Below, one piece after another: positions 18,182-27,267 of a stretch of 64,000 bases of DNA. Below the pieces are notes generated by a model that saw only the letters and a program-made list of their open reading frames with translations, ran no database searches and was not told where the DNA came from. Source of the DNA: JAGMES01 sp023128035 (lineage in GTDB: Bacteria > Bacillota > Halanaerobiia > DY22613). The position numbers and the translations under genes are program-made. Within the stretch, counting starts at the first letter, position 1. The number at the start of each line of letters is the position of its first letter. The stretch is taken from the NCBI GenBank assembly GCA_030627905.1, contig DAOVRZ010000013.1, forward strand, positions 6,775-70,774, given 5' to 3'.

Positions 18182-18232
18182 GGATATATAAGAATAACTC
18201 ACCAGGATAACCGGGTGAGTTATTCTTTTTGA
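18182..18232 (-). terminator. Hairpin between candidate precursor peptide and radical SAM gene
   Basis: AAGAATAACTCACC and GGTGAGTTATTCTT (plus-strand 18189-18228) are exact complements around a short loop. On the minus strand the hairpin ends at a T-rich stretch just before the radical SAM ribosome binding site. Partial termination here would keep the peptide in excess over the maturase. Confidence 0.7.
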
Positions 18233-18246
18233 TTAATATACGATTC

Positions 18247-18345
18247 TTATTCTGTTCTAGGATCAATAAATCTACCAAAGACCATGTACCAAGTTGGATG
18301 AATGTCATCAACAGGTTCTCTCAATAAATCATAAACTCTAGTCAT
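18247..18345 (-). CDS. Short peptide, candidate radical SAM substrate (32 aa)
   Basis: An ORF of 32 codons starting MTRVYDLLREPVDDI and ending VFGRFIDPRTE, with AAGAGGTG at a good distance from the ATG. It precedes the radical SAM/SPASM gene on the same strand, separated by a hairpin, the usual arrangement of a precursor and its maturase. It contains no Cys; possible modification sites are Trp, Tyr, Asp and the FGRF stretch. No known RiPP family was recognised. It could instead be a leader or a fortuitous ORF. Confidence 0.5.
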   Translation of the reverse strand: MTRVYDLLREPVDDIHPTWYMVFGRFIDPRTE

Positions 18346-18463
18346 TTGCACACACCTCTTTTTTTGCAAAAATTAGTAAATCTTATCACTTTTTTATAGT
18401 AATTTTCAAATGATAGTGATATAATCGAACAAGTTTTCTTGTTCATTGAAAGAAGGTGTAAAA

Positions 18464-20116
18464 GTGAGAACAATACATAGAACTTCCTGTCCTCGTGATT
18501 GTTATAGTAGATGTGGTTTGTTAGCGACAGTTGAAAATGGGCGAGTGATTAAAATTAAAGGTGATCCATTACATCCTGTGGCTTCGAGGCCTTGTTTGAA
18601 AGGATTGGCTTATGTTGAACATATCCGATTTTTAGAAAAGGTATGAGGGGAGATGGTAAATGGGAAAGAATAAGTTAGGATTAGGTTTTGGATTTGATTG
18701 TGGAAAAGTTAACTGATATTAAAGAAGAATTTGGCCCTGAAGTTCTTCTTTATTATGCAGGAAGTGGTTCTGAAGGTTTTTTAAATAAGCTGGCTATGGC
18801 TTTTTGGCATCAATATGGTGGTTATACTGAAGTATATGGAAGCTTTTGTTGGGCTGCTGGTATAGAAGGTACAAGGTTGGTTTATGGAACTAATATTCAT
18901 TCTGACCCTAGAGATATAGCGAATTCAAAATTAATTGTGATCTGGGGTAAAAATCCTGACTTTAGTGGAGTTATTTAAAACTCTTAAACCAGCTAGAATT
19001 ATTGCAGGGATTGGTCTACAAAGAATTTCAAATGGTGGTGAGACAATCCGTGCGATTTCTTTGATTCCCGCAATTACAGGAAATATTGGAATCAGTGGCG
19101 GCGGGTGGAATTATGCAAATCTTCAAAGTAGTTTTGATTTGAACTTACTATTACCTGATCCTCCAAAAAGAATTCGTAAACCCATTCCCATCGGTCTTTT
19201 AGTTTCTGAGCTAACTGAAGTAAAAGACCCTGCTTTACAGATGGCTTGGATTAACCCCTTAACTTTCAATCCCAATGTAAATAAGCTGAAAGTGGCAATG
19301 GCTAAATTGGATTTTATTGTGGTAGTGGATCAATTCATAACTGATACCGCAAAATATGCTGATCTAGTGTTACCTACTAAAACGATGTTTGAACAGACAG
19401 ATGTGGTATTGAGTTATTGGCATAGCTATATTCAAATTCGTGATAAGGTTATAGAGTCATATGAAGATACTCGACCTGAAACCTGGATTTATCGTAAATT
19501 AATTGAGCGTATGGGATATGATACTTCATGGATTCCTGAAGATACAGAAAAGTTGTTAGATAAACATTTAAATAAATATGGTTTGAGTTTGGATCAGTTG
19601 CGTGAAAAACCTATTTTAGCCCGTTGGGTCAGCTTTATTGCCTTTGAAGATTATAAATTTCCAACTATATCTGGAAAAATAGAATTAACTTCTATTGAGG
19701 CTGAAGAACGATGGGGATTAACTTCTGTACCTCATTATAATCCACCAAAAGGGGTTAAAACAAACTTAAGATATCCATTACATCTTATAACCATTCATCC
19801 TAAAGAAAGGATTCACAGCCAATTTAGATATAATCAAAGATTAAATACGGTGAATCAAGGTCCAACATTGAGGATGAACTTAGACGATGCTGAGATTAGA
19901 GGTTTAAAAGATGAGGATAGAGTGGTTATTTTCAACGCTCATGGTGAAGTTCGAGCTAAATTAAAGATTTCTGAGAAAGTTCGACCTGGTGTTGTGATCA
20001 TGGAAGAAGGTTGGTGGGAGAATGAAGGTGGTAGCCCAGATCTCTTGATAAAAGATCGATTGACGGATTTGGGTTATGGTACTGCTTTTAATGATTGTTT
20101 TGTTGAAGTGAAGTAG
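18464..20116 (+). pseudogene. Molybdopterin oxidoreductase remnant (formate dehydrogenase/DMSO reductase family)
   Basis: The N-terminus has the [4Fe-4S] segment TSCPRDCYSRCGLLATVENG. The frame then breaks near 18640; a second frame reads RGDGKWERIS followed by two TAG codons and then LDLIVEKL, clearly the expected WDEALDLI region. At about 18976 the frame changes again with loss of roughly 140 residues (part of the Mo-bisMGD domain). After that KPARIIAGIGLQR, GNIGISGGG and the C-terminal cofactor-binding domain are intact to 20116. Restored length would be near 700 residues. The stops are TAG, so this is not a selenocysteine formate dehydrogenase. The gene is dead. Confidence 0.9.
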
Positions 20117-20129
20117 GAAAAATAAATGT

Positions 20130-20158
20130 TAGGCCCCACTAGTGGGGTCTTTTTTATA
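20130..20158 (+). terminator. Terminator after the molybdopterin oxidoreductase remnant
   Basis: GGCCCCACTAGTGGGGTC hairpin followed by TTTTTT. Confidence 0.8.
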
Positions 20159-20317
20159 TTAACAAGAATTTTGCCATAGTAATCTCCTTTTGAACTCTTC
20201 AAACATAAGATGTAATAACGTAGTTAATTTAACGATTTTCATAAAAAAATCAGTATCAATTTGGTTTGCATAAAATACTATTATTAGTATAGAGTTATAT
20301 CGAGAGGGGGGGACTAT

Positions 20318-22699
20318 GTGGGAAAGTTTTACGAATTAAAGGCAGAAGAAGTGCGTGCAATATGTCCAATAGATATCTTGCCATTTGAAAAAACTGATGA
20401 ACTAAACCCTTTTACAGGTATTATTGGTCAGGAACGAGCAGTCCGTTCGATGGAATTTGGCCTACGGGTTCAAAGAGAGGGTTATAATATATTTATAGCT
20501 GGCCCGATTGGAACTGGAAAAGCGACTTATGCTCAGAGCATTACAAAACAAATTGCAAAAAATGAAAAAGTACCAGATGACTGGTGTTATGTATACAATT
20601 TTAATAATCCAGAGGAACCTCTAGCATTATCATTTCCTGTTAAAGAAGGAAAAGTATTTGCAAATACTATGTATGATCTTTTGGATAATTTATTAATGGA
20701 GATACCTCGAGTTTTTGAAAGTGAAGAATATTCTCGAAAAAAAAATATTCTTTTTAATAAATATCAGGATAGCAAAGCTGAATTGTTGAATGAATTAGAC
20801 CAATTTGCAAAAATGAGAAATTTTATATTACAGGAAAAAAGAAGCGGGCTTATAACTGTTGCCACAAAAGATGGAAAACCTTTTAGTCAGGAAGAGTATG
20901 AAGAATTGAGTCCAGATGAAAAAGATAGGATTGAATATTATTCGCAAGAAATTCAAGAGAAAGCTATAGAAGTTTTTCGAAGAGGACGTGAGTTGGAACG
21001 AAAATTTATAGAAACATTAGATAATATTGATCAGGAGACTGGTAGTTTGATTATCGATTTTCTTATTAATCCAGTGTTAGAAACTTATAAAAATAACCAC
21101 CAAGTTTTGGATTATCTTAAGATGTATAAAGAAGATGTATTAGATTCACTAGAAGATTTTCGGCAGAAGGAAGATGATAGCGAATTAGCTGTTTTAGTGG
21201 AAAAAGAGGAGGAATCTTATTTTGTGCGCTTTGGTGTGAATGTTTTTGTTGATAATACTGATTTAAAAGGAGCTCCAGTGATATATGAGACCAATCCGAC
21301 TTATTATCGTTTGTTAGGAAAAGTGGAATATACAAGTCGAATGGGATCACTAGTCACATCTTTTATGCAAATTAAACCAGGTGCCCTGCATCATGCTAAT
21401 GGAGGTTATTTAATCTTATCTGCAAAGGATTTGTTAGTGAACGGGGAATCGTGGTATGCTTTAAAACGGATTTTGAAAACAGGAAAGATTCAAATTGAAA
21501 ATATAGGTGAAAGTTATGGTTTAGTAGCTGTTGTATCATTACACCCTCAATCAATTCCGATTAAGGTAAAAGTAATTTTAGTGGGAATACCATACTATCA
21601 TCAGTTATTATTAAGATTAGATGAGGATTATCCAAAATTATTTAAGATTAAAGCTGATTTTGAAGATAGTATGGATCGAAATGAAGAAAATATTCTTAAT
21701 ATTGCTCAATTTATTCGGGCTTATGGTGAAATGGTTGAATCTTTAACATTTCATGCTTCAGGTGTAGCAGAAATCATTGATTATAGTTCTCGAATGGCAG
21801 GATCACAAAAAAAACTTAGTACTCATTTTAACCAACTAATAGAAGTAATCAATGAAGCTGAAACCTGGGCCAAATTAGCGGGAGATAAGATAGTTTCTTC
21901 AAGACATCTTAAAAAAGCTATTAGAGAAAAAGAATATAGAAATCGAAAATATGAAGATTTAATTCAAAGTAGTATTCAAGAAGGTAAATTAATGATTGAC
22001 TGTACTGGTCAGAGAATTGGACAGATAAATGCTTTAGTGGTTTTAGATTTTGGTGATTTTATGTTTGGTCATCCTTCAAAAGTCACTGCTGTTTCTTATC
22101 GAGGAAAACGTGGTGTTATTCATATTGAACGTGAAACAAAAATGAGTGGAGCTATTCATGATAAGGGCTTAATGATTCTGACTAACTTTTTGGGTAGCCG
22201 ATATGCTCAGGAGAAAGCTTTAAATCTTTCTGCCAGTTTGACTTTTGAACAGGTATATGGGGGGATTGATGGAGATAGTGCTTCTTGTGCAGAGTTGATT
22301 GCTCTTATTTCAAGCATTGCTCAAGTCCCGATTAATCAGAATATCGCTATAACTGGTTCCGTTAATCAGTTTGGCGAGGTACAGCCAGTTGGTGGTGTGA
22401 CTCAAAAAGTTGAAGGATTTTTTAAAACATGTAAAACCTTTGGAATGACTGGAGACCAGGGAGTAGTTCTTCCAAAGCAAAATATTCACAATTTGATGCT
22501 AGATCAAGAAGTTGTGGAAGCAATAAGGAATAAACAATTTCATATTTATCCTATATCTACGATTGATGAGGGAATTGAGATTTTGACAGGTTTGCCTACA
22601 GGGCACTTACGACGTGATGGAACTTATCCTAGAAATACAATTAATTTTTTAGTTAAAGAACGATTAAATGAGTTTGTTGAAGAAGAAAAGAAATCTTAA
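20318..22699 (+). CDS. Lon-family ATP-dependent protease (AAA_32/LonC-like)
   Basis: A 793-residue Lon-like protease. It lacks the classical Lon substrate-binding N-domain and begins with the AAA part; a Walker A-like loop is GPIGTGKATYAQ (about residue 65). A long helical insertion follows, then the C-terminal Lon protease domain with the Ser-Lys dyad: Ser654 in DGDSASCAEL and Lys697 in GGVTQKVEGF. The 43-residue spacing matches Lon. The start is GTG preceded by a G-rich ribosome binding site; the ATG three bases earlier is in another frame. It is monocistronic. Substrates are unknown; family members act in stress or sporulation proteolysis. Confidence 0.92.
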   Translation: MGKFYELKAEEVRAICPIDILPFEKTDELNPFTGIIGQERAVRSMEFGLRVQREGYNIFIAGPIGTGKATYAQSITKQIAKNEKVPDDWCYVYNFNNPEEPLALSFPVKEGKVFANTMYDLLDNLLMEIPRVFESEEYSRKKNILFNKYQDSKAELLNELDQFAKMRNFILQEKRSGLITVATKDGKPFSQEEYEELSPDEKDRIEYYSQEIQEKAIEVFRRGRELERKFIETLDNIDQETGSLIIDFLINPVLETYKNNHQVLDYLKMYKEDVLDSLEDFRQKEDDSELAVLVEKEEESYFVRFGVNVFVDNTDLKGAPVIYETNPTYYRLLGKVEYTSRMGSLVTSFMQIKPGALHHANGGYLILSAKDLLVNGESWYALKRILKTGKIQIENIGESYGLVAVVSLHPQSIPIKVKVILVGIPYYHQLLLRLDEDYPKLFKIKADFEDSMDRNEENILNIAQFIRAYGEMVESLTFHASGVAEIIDYSSRMAGSQKKLSTHFNQLIEVINEAETWAKLAGDKIVSSRHLKKAIREKEYRNRKYEDLIQSSIQEGKLMIDCTGQRIGQINALVVLDFGDFMFGHPSKVTAVSYRGKRGVIHIERETKMSGAIHDKGLMILTNFLGSRYAQEKALNLSASLTFEQVYGGIDGDSASCAELIALISSIAQVPINQNIAITGSVNQFGEVQPVGGVTQKVEGFFKTCKTFGMTGDQGVVLPKQNIHNLMLDQEVVEAIRNKQFHIYPISTIDEGIEILTGLPTGHLRRDGTYPRNTINFLVKERLNEFVEEEKKS

Positions 22700-22822
22700 T
22701 TTTAAACTGCAGTAATGTAACGATAAAATAAAAAAATAATTTAAAAAAACGGTTTTAGTGTTGCAGGAGAAATTTTGTTCATGAAGAAGTATAGTTTTAG
22801 AAAGATAAGGAGGGAAGAAGAT

Positions 22823-23041
22823 ATGCTTTCAGGAGAGAAGAAAGTAATTGATGAGATAATTGCTATAACGTGCCAATTAGTTGCTATCTACAATAAAACG
22901 GATAATCTAGATGAAAGACAGTATATTTTAAACAAATTGAATGCAAATCTTCGATTATCCAAACAGAAAGGATTAGAGCCGATTACTCAAGTGATTCGCG
23001 GGGCTTTAATCGAGATTACTAGACCAAAAGCTGTTTCCTAA
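22823..23041 (+). CDS. Small conserved-looking hypothetical protein
   Basis: A 72-residue helical protein starting MLSGEKKVIDEIIAITCQL. I start it at the ATG at 22823 because AAGGAGGG lies exactly upstream; the frame is open further back to 22781. It has heptad-like leucines (LDERQYILNKLNANLRL), which may mediate dimerisation. It is followed by its own terminator. No family was recognised. Confidence 0.6.
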   Translation: MLSGEKKVIDEIIAITCQLVAIYNKTDNLDERQYILNKLNANLRLSKQKGLEPITQVIRGALIEITRPKAVS

Positions 23042-23049
23042 TATGGAGT

Positions 23050-23090
23050 GATAAGCTATTTTCCCAATGGGAGGATAGCTTTTTTTGCTA
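23050..23090 (+). terminator. Terminator after the small protein
   Basis: GCTATTTTCCC and GGGAGGATAGC pair (one G-T pair) around AAT and are followed by TTTTTTT. Confidence 0.75.
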
Positions 23091-23107
23091 AATTGACTTT
23101 ACCAAAG

Positions 23108-23170
23108 AAAAAAGGTTGGCCAAATATGTCGCGGGATACTTATATACGACATATTTCTGCCAACCTTAAT
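23108..23170 (-). terminator. Long hairpin terminator of the SleB-like gene
   Basis: AAGGTTGGC plus AAATATGTCG pair with CGACATATTT plus GCCAACCTT. On the minus strand it follows the hydrolase stop codon and is followed by a T-rich tract. Confidence 0.7.
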
Positions 23171-23175
23171 TGTTG

Positions 23176-23961
23176 TTAAATTGCAAAATTGTGATCACCG
23201 ATAGAAATAGTTACTTCTCTTGTCCAAATCCAACTTTTTGGATTGGTCATTTTATTAGGATTAAAGAAATACAAAGCACCATTGGTAGGATCTTCTCCAT
23301 TTATAGCTGCTTTTGCTGCTCGATAGGTTGAATCATTTGGAGTGATCTTCCAGATATAACCGTTTGAAACACTTTCGAAGGCATATTGTTGATAAGCAAC
23401 ACCTTCAATTGAGTTGGGAAAACGAGAATCTTCGACTCTATTTACGATTACTGCACCAACTGCAACCTGACCTAAGTAACTTTCACCCCATGATTCAGCA
23501 TGAATTAAACGTGCTAAAAGCTCGATATCTTTTGCTGAAAAAGTGATTCCTTCTGGTTTGGGAGTGGAAGGACTTCCTGTGGGAATAAGTAATTTTTGAC
23601 CAATCATAAGTTCATTTGTGTAAAGATTGTTGGCATTTTTGATGGCAGTAACACTTGCCCCTGTTGCTTGAGCAATTTTCCATAAAGAGTCACCTGATTT
23701 TACAATATAGGTCCAACTTTGAGAAACTGTAGTTGTCGGAACTTTTAACTTTTGTCCGACATAGAGGGTGTTTGACCAATAATTGTTTAGGCGTTTTAGC
23801 TCACTTATGGAAGTATGAAACCTTTTTGAAATTGTCCACCAAGAATCACCTGGCTGAACTGAATAAGTAGATGTAGCTGCCTCAACCAAACCACCAAAAG
23901 CTGTGAACATTACTGCAAATACTACAAGACCAATTACGACATTGACATGGAGATTCCTCAA
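23176..23961 (-). CDS. Spore cortex-lytic hydrolase (SleB-like) with two LysM domains
   Basis: A secreted cell-wall hydrolase of about 261 residues. A hydrophobic signal segment (NVVIGLVVFAVMFTAFGGLVEA) is followed by LysM 1 (YSVQPGDSWWTISKRFHTS) and LysM 2 (YIVKSGDSLWKIAQATG). The C-terminal hydrolase-2 domain (LARLIHAESWGESYLGQVAV) contains the catalytic Glu. SleB/CwlJ enzymes degrade muramic-lactam cortex during germination. I favour the TTG at 23961 because AAAGGAGAG lies upstream of it; an ATG at 23982 lies before that site. The gene implies an endospore former. Confidence 0.92.
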   Translation of the reverse strand: MRNLHVNVVIGLVVFAVMFTAFGGLVEAATSTYSVQPGDSWWTISKRFHTSISELKRLNNYWSNTLYVGQKLKVPTTTVSQSWTYIVKSGDSLWKIAQATGASVTAIKNANNLYTNELMIGQKLLIPTGSPSTPKPEGITFSAKDIELLARLIHAESWGESYLGQVAVGAVIVNRVEDSRFPNSIEGVAYQQYAFESVSNGYIWKITPNDSTYRAAKAAINGEDPTNGALYFFNPNKMTNPKSWIWTREVTISIGDHNFAI

Positions 23962-24035
23962 TACTCCACACTCTCCTTTCATATAATCTCTATATATCTA
24001 TTATAAACGAAAAGTCGGAAAATGTCGTTGGAAAG

Positions 24036-24305
24036 TTATAGCTTTTTTGATAGTCGATAGATGAAGGCTAAAATTTCTGCAACTGCTTGATATGCTTCAG
24101 TTGGAATTTCGCTTCCGATTTTTATATTAGAGAAAAGTTGGACAAGGTTTTGATCTTGATGTAAGGGAATATCGTTTTCTTTAGCAAGTTTAATGATCTC
24201 TTCTGCAATTGAACCATCTCCATAAGCAATTAAGCGTGGAGCATTGTCTGTCTCAGGGTTATATTGCAAAGCGGCGGCTTTTTTTTGAGAGTCTTTCTTG
24301 GTCAT
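24036..24305 (-). CDS. FlhB C-terminal-like (FlhX) flagellar export switch homologue
   Basis: An 89-residue soluble protein equal to the cytoplasmic tail of FlhB: AAALQYNPETDNAPRLIAYG, then AEEIIKLAKENDIPLHQD. Full FlhB is cut at NPTH; this stand-alone homologue has NPET in place of that site. It follows a FliK-like gene at 14-base distance, and such pairs occur in flagellated Firmicutes. It probably has an auxiliary role in export-substrate switching; no other flagellar genes are in the window. Confidence 0.85.
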   Translation of the reverse strand: MTKKDSQKKAAALQYNPETDNAPRLIAYGDGSIAEEIIKLAKENDIPLHQDQNLVQLFSNIKIGSEIPTEAYQAVAEILAFIYRLSKKL

Positions 24306-24319
24306 AATAAGTCACCTTC

Positions 24320-25426
24320 CTAAACTCGAAAATCTACCTGGCCCGGTAGGGGTTCGGATTTTTTCTCTTCAATAATTAGCTGGCTTACTCCCATCTGGTT
24401 CACTTGATAAGATCCAGATTCTAAGTGATCTTTCAGTTCAGGTAAAGATTTACGTAATAGCATTCGAGTTTTCTCTCTATCTGAAGAAAATTGACAATTT
24501 ATTTCTTTGCCTTTTAGGAGAACTAAAATTTTTAGATTACCCAAATGGTCAGTATTTAGTTGGAATAATATACTTAAATGACGGTCTTCTGATTCAACTA
24601 TAGGTATATTACTTTCTTCATCCCGAATTTTAATAAGTGCTGTTGTTGGTTGGTCTAATAAGATAGGGATTTCAAGATGAAGCAAAAGGCCATCTTCTTG
24701 TTGACGTAATTTCATACCAGTCAATTTATCCAGTAGTTGCTGAACTCCTTCACTTTTCTCTTCAGTTAGAGTAGAAGAAAGTAAGTGAGTTAGGGTTAGG
24801 GCTTGTTTTTTGATAGTATGGGCTGAATCTTCTTCAGGAGCGAGTCCTAAATTTTGAACTAAAGTTTTTAAAGCTGTTACAAGCTCTGAGGTATTCTTCT
24901 TTGGATTGATCAAAAGCCCCATCTCTTCAAGTTGCCCATTAACAGTTTGTATTGTTGAAGTGTTAGTATCTGTGTTAGCTGTTAATAGTGGGGCGAGAGT
25001 TTTTTGTAGGAGCTGGCCTAAAGGACTTTTTTGATCAGTAATCAAAACTTTTATGGTCTCTGGAGATACGGGTAGATTATTCTTTAGAAGAAACGCCAAA
25101 GCTTCTCGAGTTTCTGTATTAGCTTTGATATCGGTTTTTGATAGTAAAGAATCAAGTAGGCCAGATTGTGGTGATCTTGCATTCATTAATTTTAAAATCA
25201 CCTTATTTTGCATTTCTCCAGCAACCCTAACTTTAATTTTATCACCGATTGCTATATTTCCTTTGGCTTTAGCAAGAACCTTTTGTCCTTTAATTTCTAA
25301 AAGCATTCGCTTTGAGCCTGCTTTCAAAACCTTGGCGGTTAAAATTTCTCCTATTTTTAGTTTTAAACCTTGTTTTTTTGGAAACCCAATATGATCTTTA
25401 GGTAAATTGAGGAAAGATATTCTCAT
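24320..25426 (-). CDS. FliK-like flagellar hook-length control protein
   Basis: A 368-residue protein. The N-terminus reads like a small beta domain (GEILTAKVLKAGSKRMLLEI), the middle is Leu/Thr/Lys rich and the C-terminus (residues about 265-350) resembles the FliK C domain (DHLGNLKILVLLKGKEINCQF, then RKSLPELKDHLESGSYQV). It lies directly upstream of the FlhB-tail homologue, and FliK-FlhB interaction sets hook length, supporting the call. AGGAGG precedes the start. Confidence 0.75.
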   Translation of the reverse strand: MRISFLNLPKDHIGFPKKQGLKLKIGEILTAKVLKAGSKRMLLEIKGQKVLAKAKGNIAIGDKIKVRVAGEMQNKVILKLMNARSPQSGLLDSLLSKTDIKANTETREALAFLLKNNLPVSPETIKVLITDQKSPLGQLLQKTLAPLLTANTDTNTSTIQTVNGQLEEMGLLINPKKNTSELVTALKTLVQNLGLAPEEDSAHTIKKQALTLTHLLSSTLTEEKSEGVQQLLDKLTGMKLRQQEDGLLLHLEIPILLDQPTTALIKIRDEESNIPIVESEDRHLSILFQLNTDHLGNLKILVLLKGKEINCQFSSDREKTRMLLRKSLPELKDHLESGSYQVNQMGVSQLIIEEKKSEPLPGQVDFRV

Positions 25427-25683
25427 TAATTAACCTCCTCATTTAAATATAACTTTATTATAAGAAATTCGACATTTACAATTCGATACCTTTCATTGTG
25501 ATGAATAGATTAGTTAGAGAACAGATTATTATCAATAGACAATACACCTCTTAGTAAAATTAATGAAAGTATAAGGAGTGAAAAACTAATCAACAGATTT
25601 TCTTTAAAAAATGGGTTTAAAAGGAGGAAATCGAAAAGTAAAATAGAATAAAGGTATATAAAAAAGGAAATGGGGATTTTTGC

Positions 25684-25863
25684 ATGAAATTAAATTGTGA
25701 TCAATTGTATAATACAAAAGAAAAAATTGAATTGATGAGAGATCAATTACAAGATGTTGTGATAAATAAAGATAAGTGTTTTCAAGAACCGGAGACAATT
25801 GCATTGAGTCAGGCTCTTGATGAATTGATTTTAGAGTATATAAAAAAAACTAAAGGACAATGA
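25684..25863 (+). CDS. Spo0E-like aspartyl-phosphatase peptide
   Basis: A 59-residue helical protein, MKLNCDQLYNTKEKIELMRD onward. It carries LSQALDELILEY, matching the Spo0E/YnzD signature SQ-x-LD-x-LI-x-x-Y. Spo0E proteins dephosphorylate Spo0A-P and hold back sporulation. Two-helix hairpin architecture and length are as expected. A short terminator follows. The ORF is below common length cut-offs and easily missed. Confidence 0.85.
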   Translation: MKLNCDQLYNTKEKIELMRDQLQDVVINKDKCFQEPETIALSQALDELILEYIKKTKGQ

Positions 25864-25884
25864 GTAAAGAAAATTATGAATGTA

Positions 25885-25915
25885 TAATCTCCCAAAGGGG
25901 GATTTTTTTATGTAA
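25885..25915 (+). terminator. Terminator after the Spo0E-like gene
   Basis: CTCCC-AAAG-GGGGATTTTTTT: short GC stem with a T7 tail. Confidence 0.6.
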
Positions 25916-25975
25916 AAAAATACTTGAATTACAGAGTGATGGTTGGTATAATTAAATATAAAAAATGATAATTTT

Positions 25976-26380
25976 TTGCTGGTAAAAATAGATATGGATA
26001 TAGTTCGCATTCTTTTGTGTATTCAGTTTTTATTTTTTGGCTTGATTATCATGTTTACTTTATTTTTTTGTGTAGGCTCCTTAACTTTTTGGGTAGAAAA
26101 TATATTGACATTGCGGGATACTTTGTGGAATGTGATCAGGATTTTGTCAGGTCAAATCATTCCAATAGCATTCTTCCCAAATATCCTTCGAAATTTTTCT
26201 TCCATATTACCCTTTCAATATATCTATTATGTTCCGATCTCTATTTTTCAGGGGAAATATAACGGGGCATCACTAGAAGAACTTATTTTTTTCAAACTAT
26301 ATGGGTGGTGGTAATGATTCTTCTATCTATGTGGCTTTGGAAAGAAGGGACAAAAAGATATGCTGCTCAAGGTGGGTGAA
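25976..26380 (+). pseudogene. ABC-2 type permease remnant
   Basis: The frame has no proper start and covers only the last part of a permease: LFFCVGSLTFWVENILTLRD, RILSGQIIPIAFFPNILRN, and FQYIYYVPISIFQG. It then slips one frame at about 26305, where MILLSMWLWKEGTKRYAAQGG completes the C-terminus. This matches ABC-2 family exporter permeases that work in pairs with a second permease and an ATPase; none of those is here. It is the eroded tail of a former transporter operon. Confidence 0.75.
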
Positions 26381-26512
26381 AAGAGGAAAAAATTGAGGGA
26401 ATTCGTGAAAAAGCGTTTGAAGTAGCTAAAAAAATGTTAGCAAAAAAAACACCAGTTTCAGAAATTGTGGAACTGACTGGAGTGTCTGAAGAGGAATTAA
26501 AAAATTTCCCAC
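26381..26512 (+). pseudogene. C-terminal remnant of an Rpn/PD-(D/E)XK transposase-like protein
   Basis: Without a start codon, the plus strand encodes EGIREKAFEVAKKMLAKKTP followed by VSEIVELTGVSEEELKNF. This is the typical Lys/Glu-rich tail of Rpn (PDDEXK_2) recombination-promoting nucleases, which ends in a helix with an xxVSEEEIxxL pattern. The nuclease domain is missing. A short CCCACATAATTGGGAG hairpin with a T-run follows. Confidence 0.55.
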
Positions 26513-26651
26513 ATAATTGGGAGATTTTTTTTACTTTTCAATTTTGTCTATAAAATAGAATGATGATTCAAGAAAGTTTTCTCATTTAAATGAGTTGGTT
26601 GAGTCGAATATATGATTAGTAATATGATAAACCTAAGAATATAATCCGAAT

Positions 26652-27149
26652 TTATCTATCATGCCAGTTTTTTTCATCTATGGAAATAGCGATGTCGATT
26701 GAATATTTTTTGAATAATTCCGTTAGTTTAGGGTTATAGAAATAACCGTTTGTAATAATTCCAATTTCGAATGGAAAGGCCATTTTTGGATATTTAATTT
26801 TTTTGATTTTAGGAATTAATTCAAATAGCAATTCTTGATTTAGTAAGGGTTCACCTCCATGGAAAGTTATGCGTGCAACGGGAGGTTGGGTTTGGTGTAA
26901 GTGTCTTTCAAAATAATCAACAGCTGCATTTCCCACTTCTAAACTCATTTTATTTATTTTCTTTTCAGTGTGGTTGGCATTACCAAGTACTGCACAATAC
27001 TTACACACAAAGTTGCATTTTGTAGTAACAACCAAATACATCCAATTAAATTCTATGTCAGGTGAAACATTTATATTGTTCAACCACTTTCCTTCAATAA
27101 GTTCAAAAAAATATTTTTTTTGAAAATTTATCAAATTATATTGCATCAA
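26652..27149 (-). pseudogene. Truncated radical SAM maturase (N-terminal half only)
   Basis: A 165-residue ORF with the radical SAM motif TTKCNFVCKYCAVLGN, FHGGEPLLNQE and AISIDEKNWHDR, where it stops. It aligns by eye over its length with the downstream plus-strand maturase (TTMQCNLACKYCVVLGN, FYGGEPLINKE, AISIDGEKKHHD). The second half of the barrel and the SPASM domain are absent, so it cannot be a working maturase. It is divergent from, and shares an upstream region with, a short peptide gene. A paralogue that lost its 3' half is the simplest explanation. Confidence 0.8.
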
Positions 27150-27169
27150 AAAATGACATGTGTTATAAT
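27141..27169 (+). promoter_or_regulatory. Promoter of the 37-aa peptide gene
   Basis: TTGCAT (27141-27146) and TATAAT (27164-27169) with a 17-base spacer, about 100 bases before the peptide start. Confidence 0.65.
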
Positions 27170-27267
27170 GTTATTAATTATAAAATTAAATGGAATAAAA
27201 AATCAAAATCAATCAAAATAATTAATATGGTCAAATATATAATTTTAAAAGAAGGAGGTGAAATGAT

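Noticed and set aside
18464..18720. In-frame stops in the oxidoreductase read as selenocysteine or pyrrolysine
   Set aside because: The stops are TAG, not TGA, and deletions and frameshifts elsewhere show that the gene is dead; no pyrrolysine genes are in view.
25976..26314. A complete ABC-2 permease gene
   Set aside because: It has only the C-terminal portion, no SD-supported start, and a frame slip at its end.
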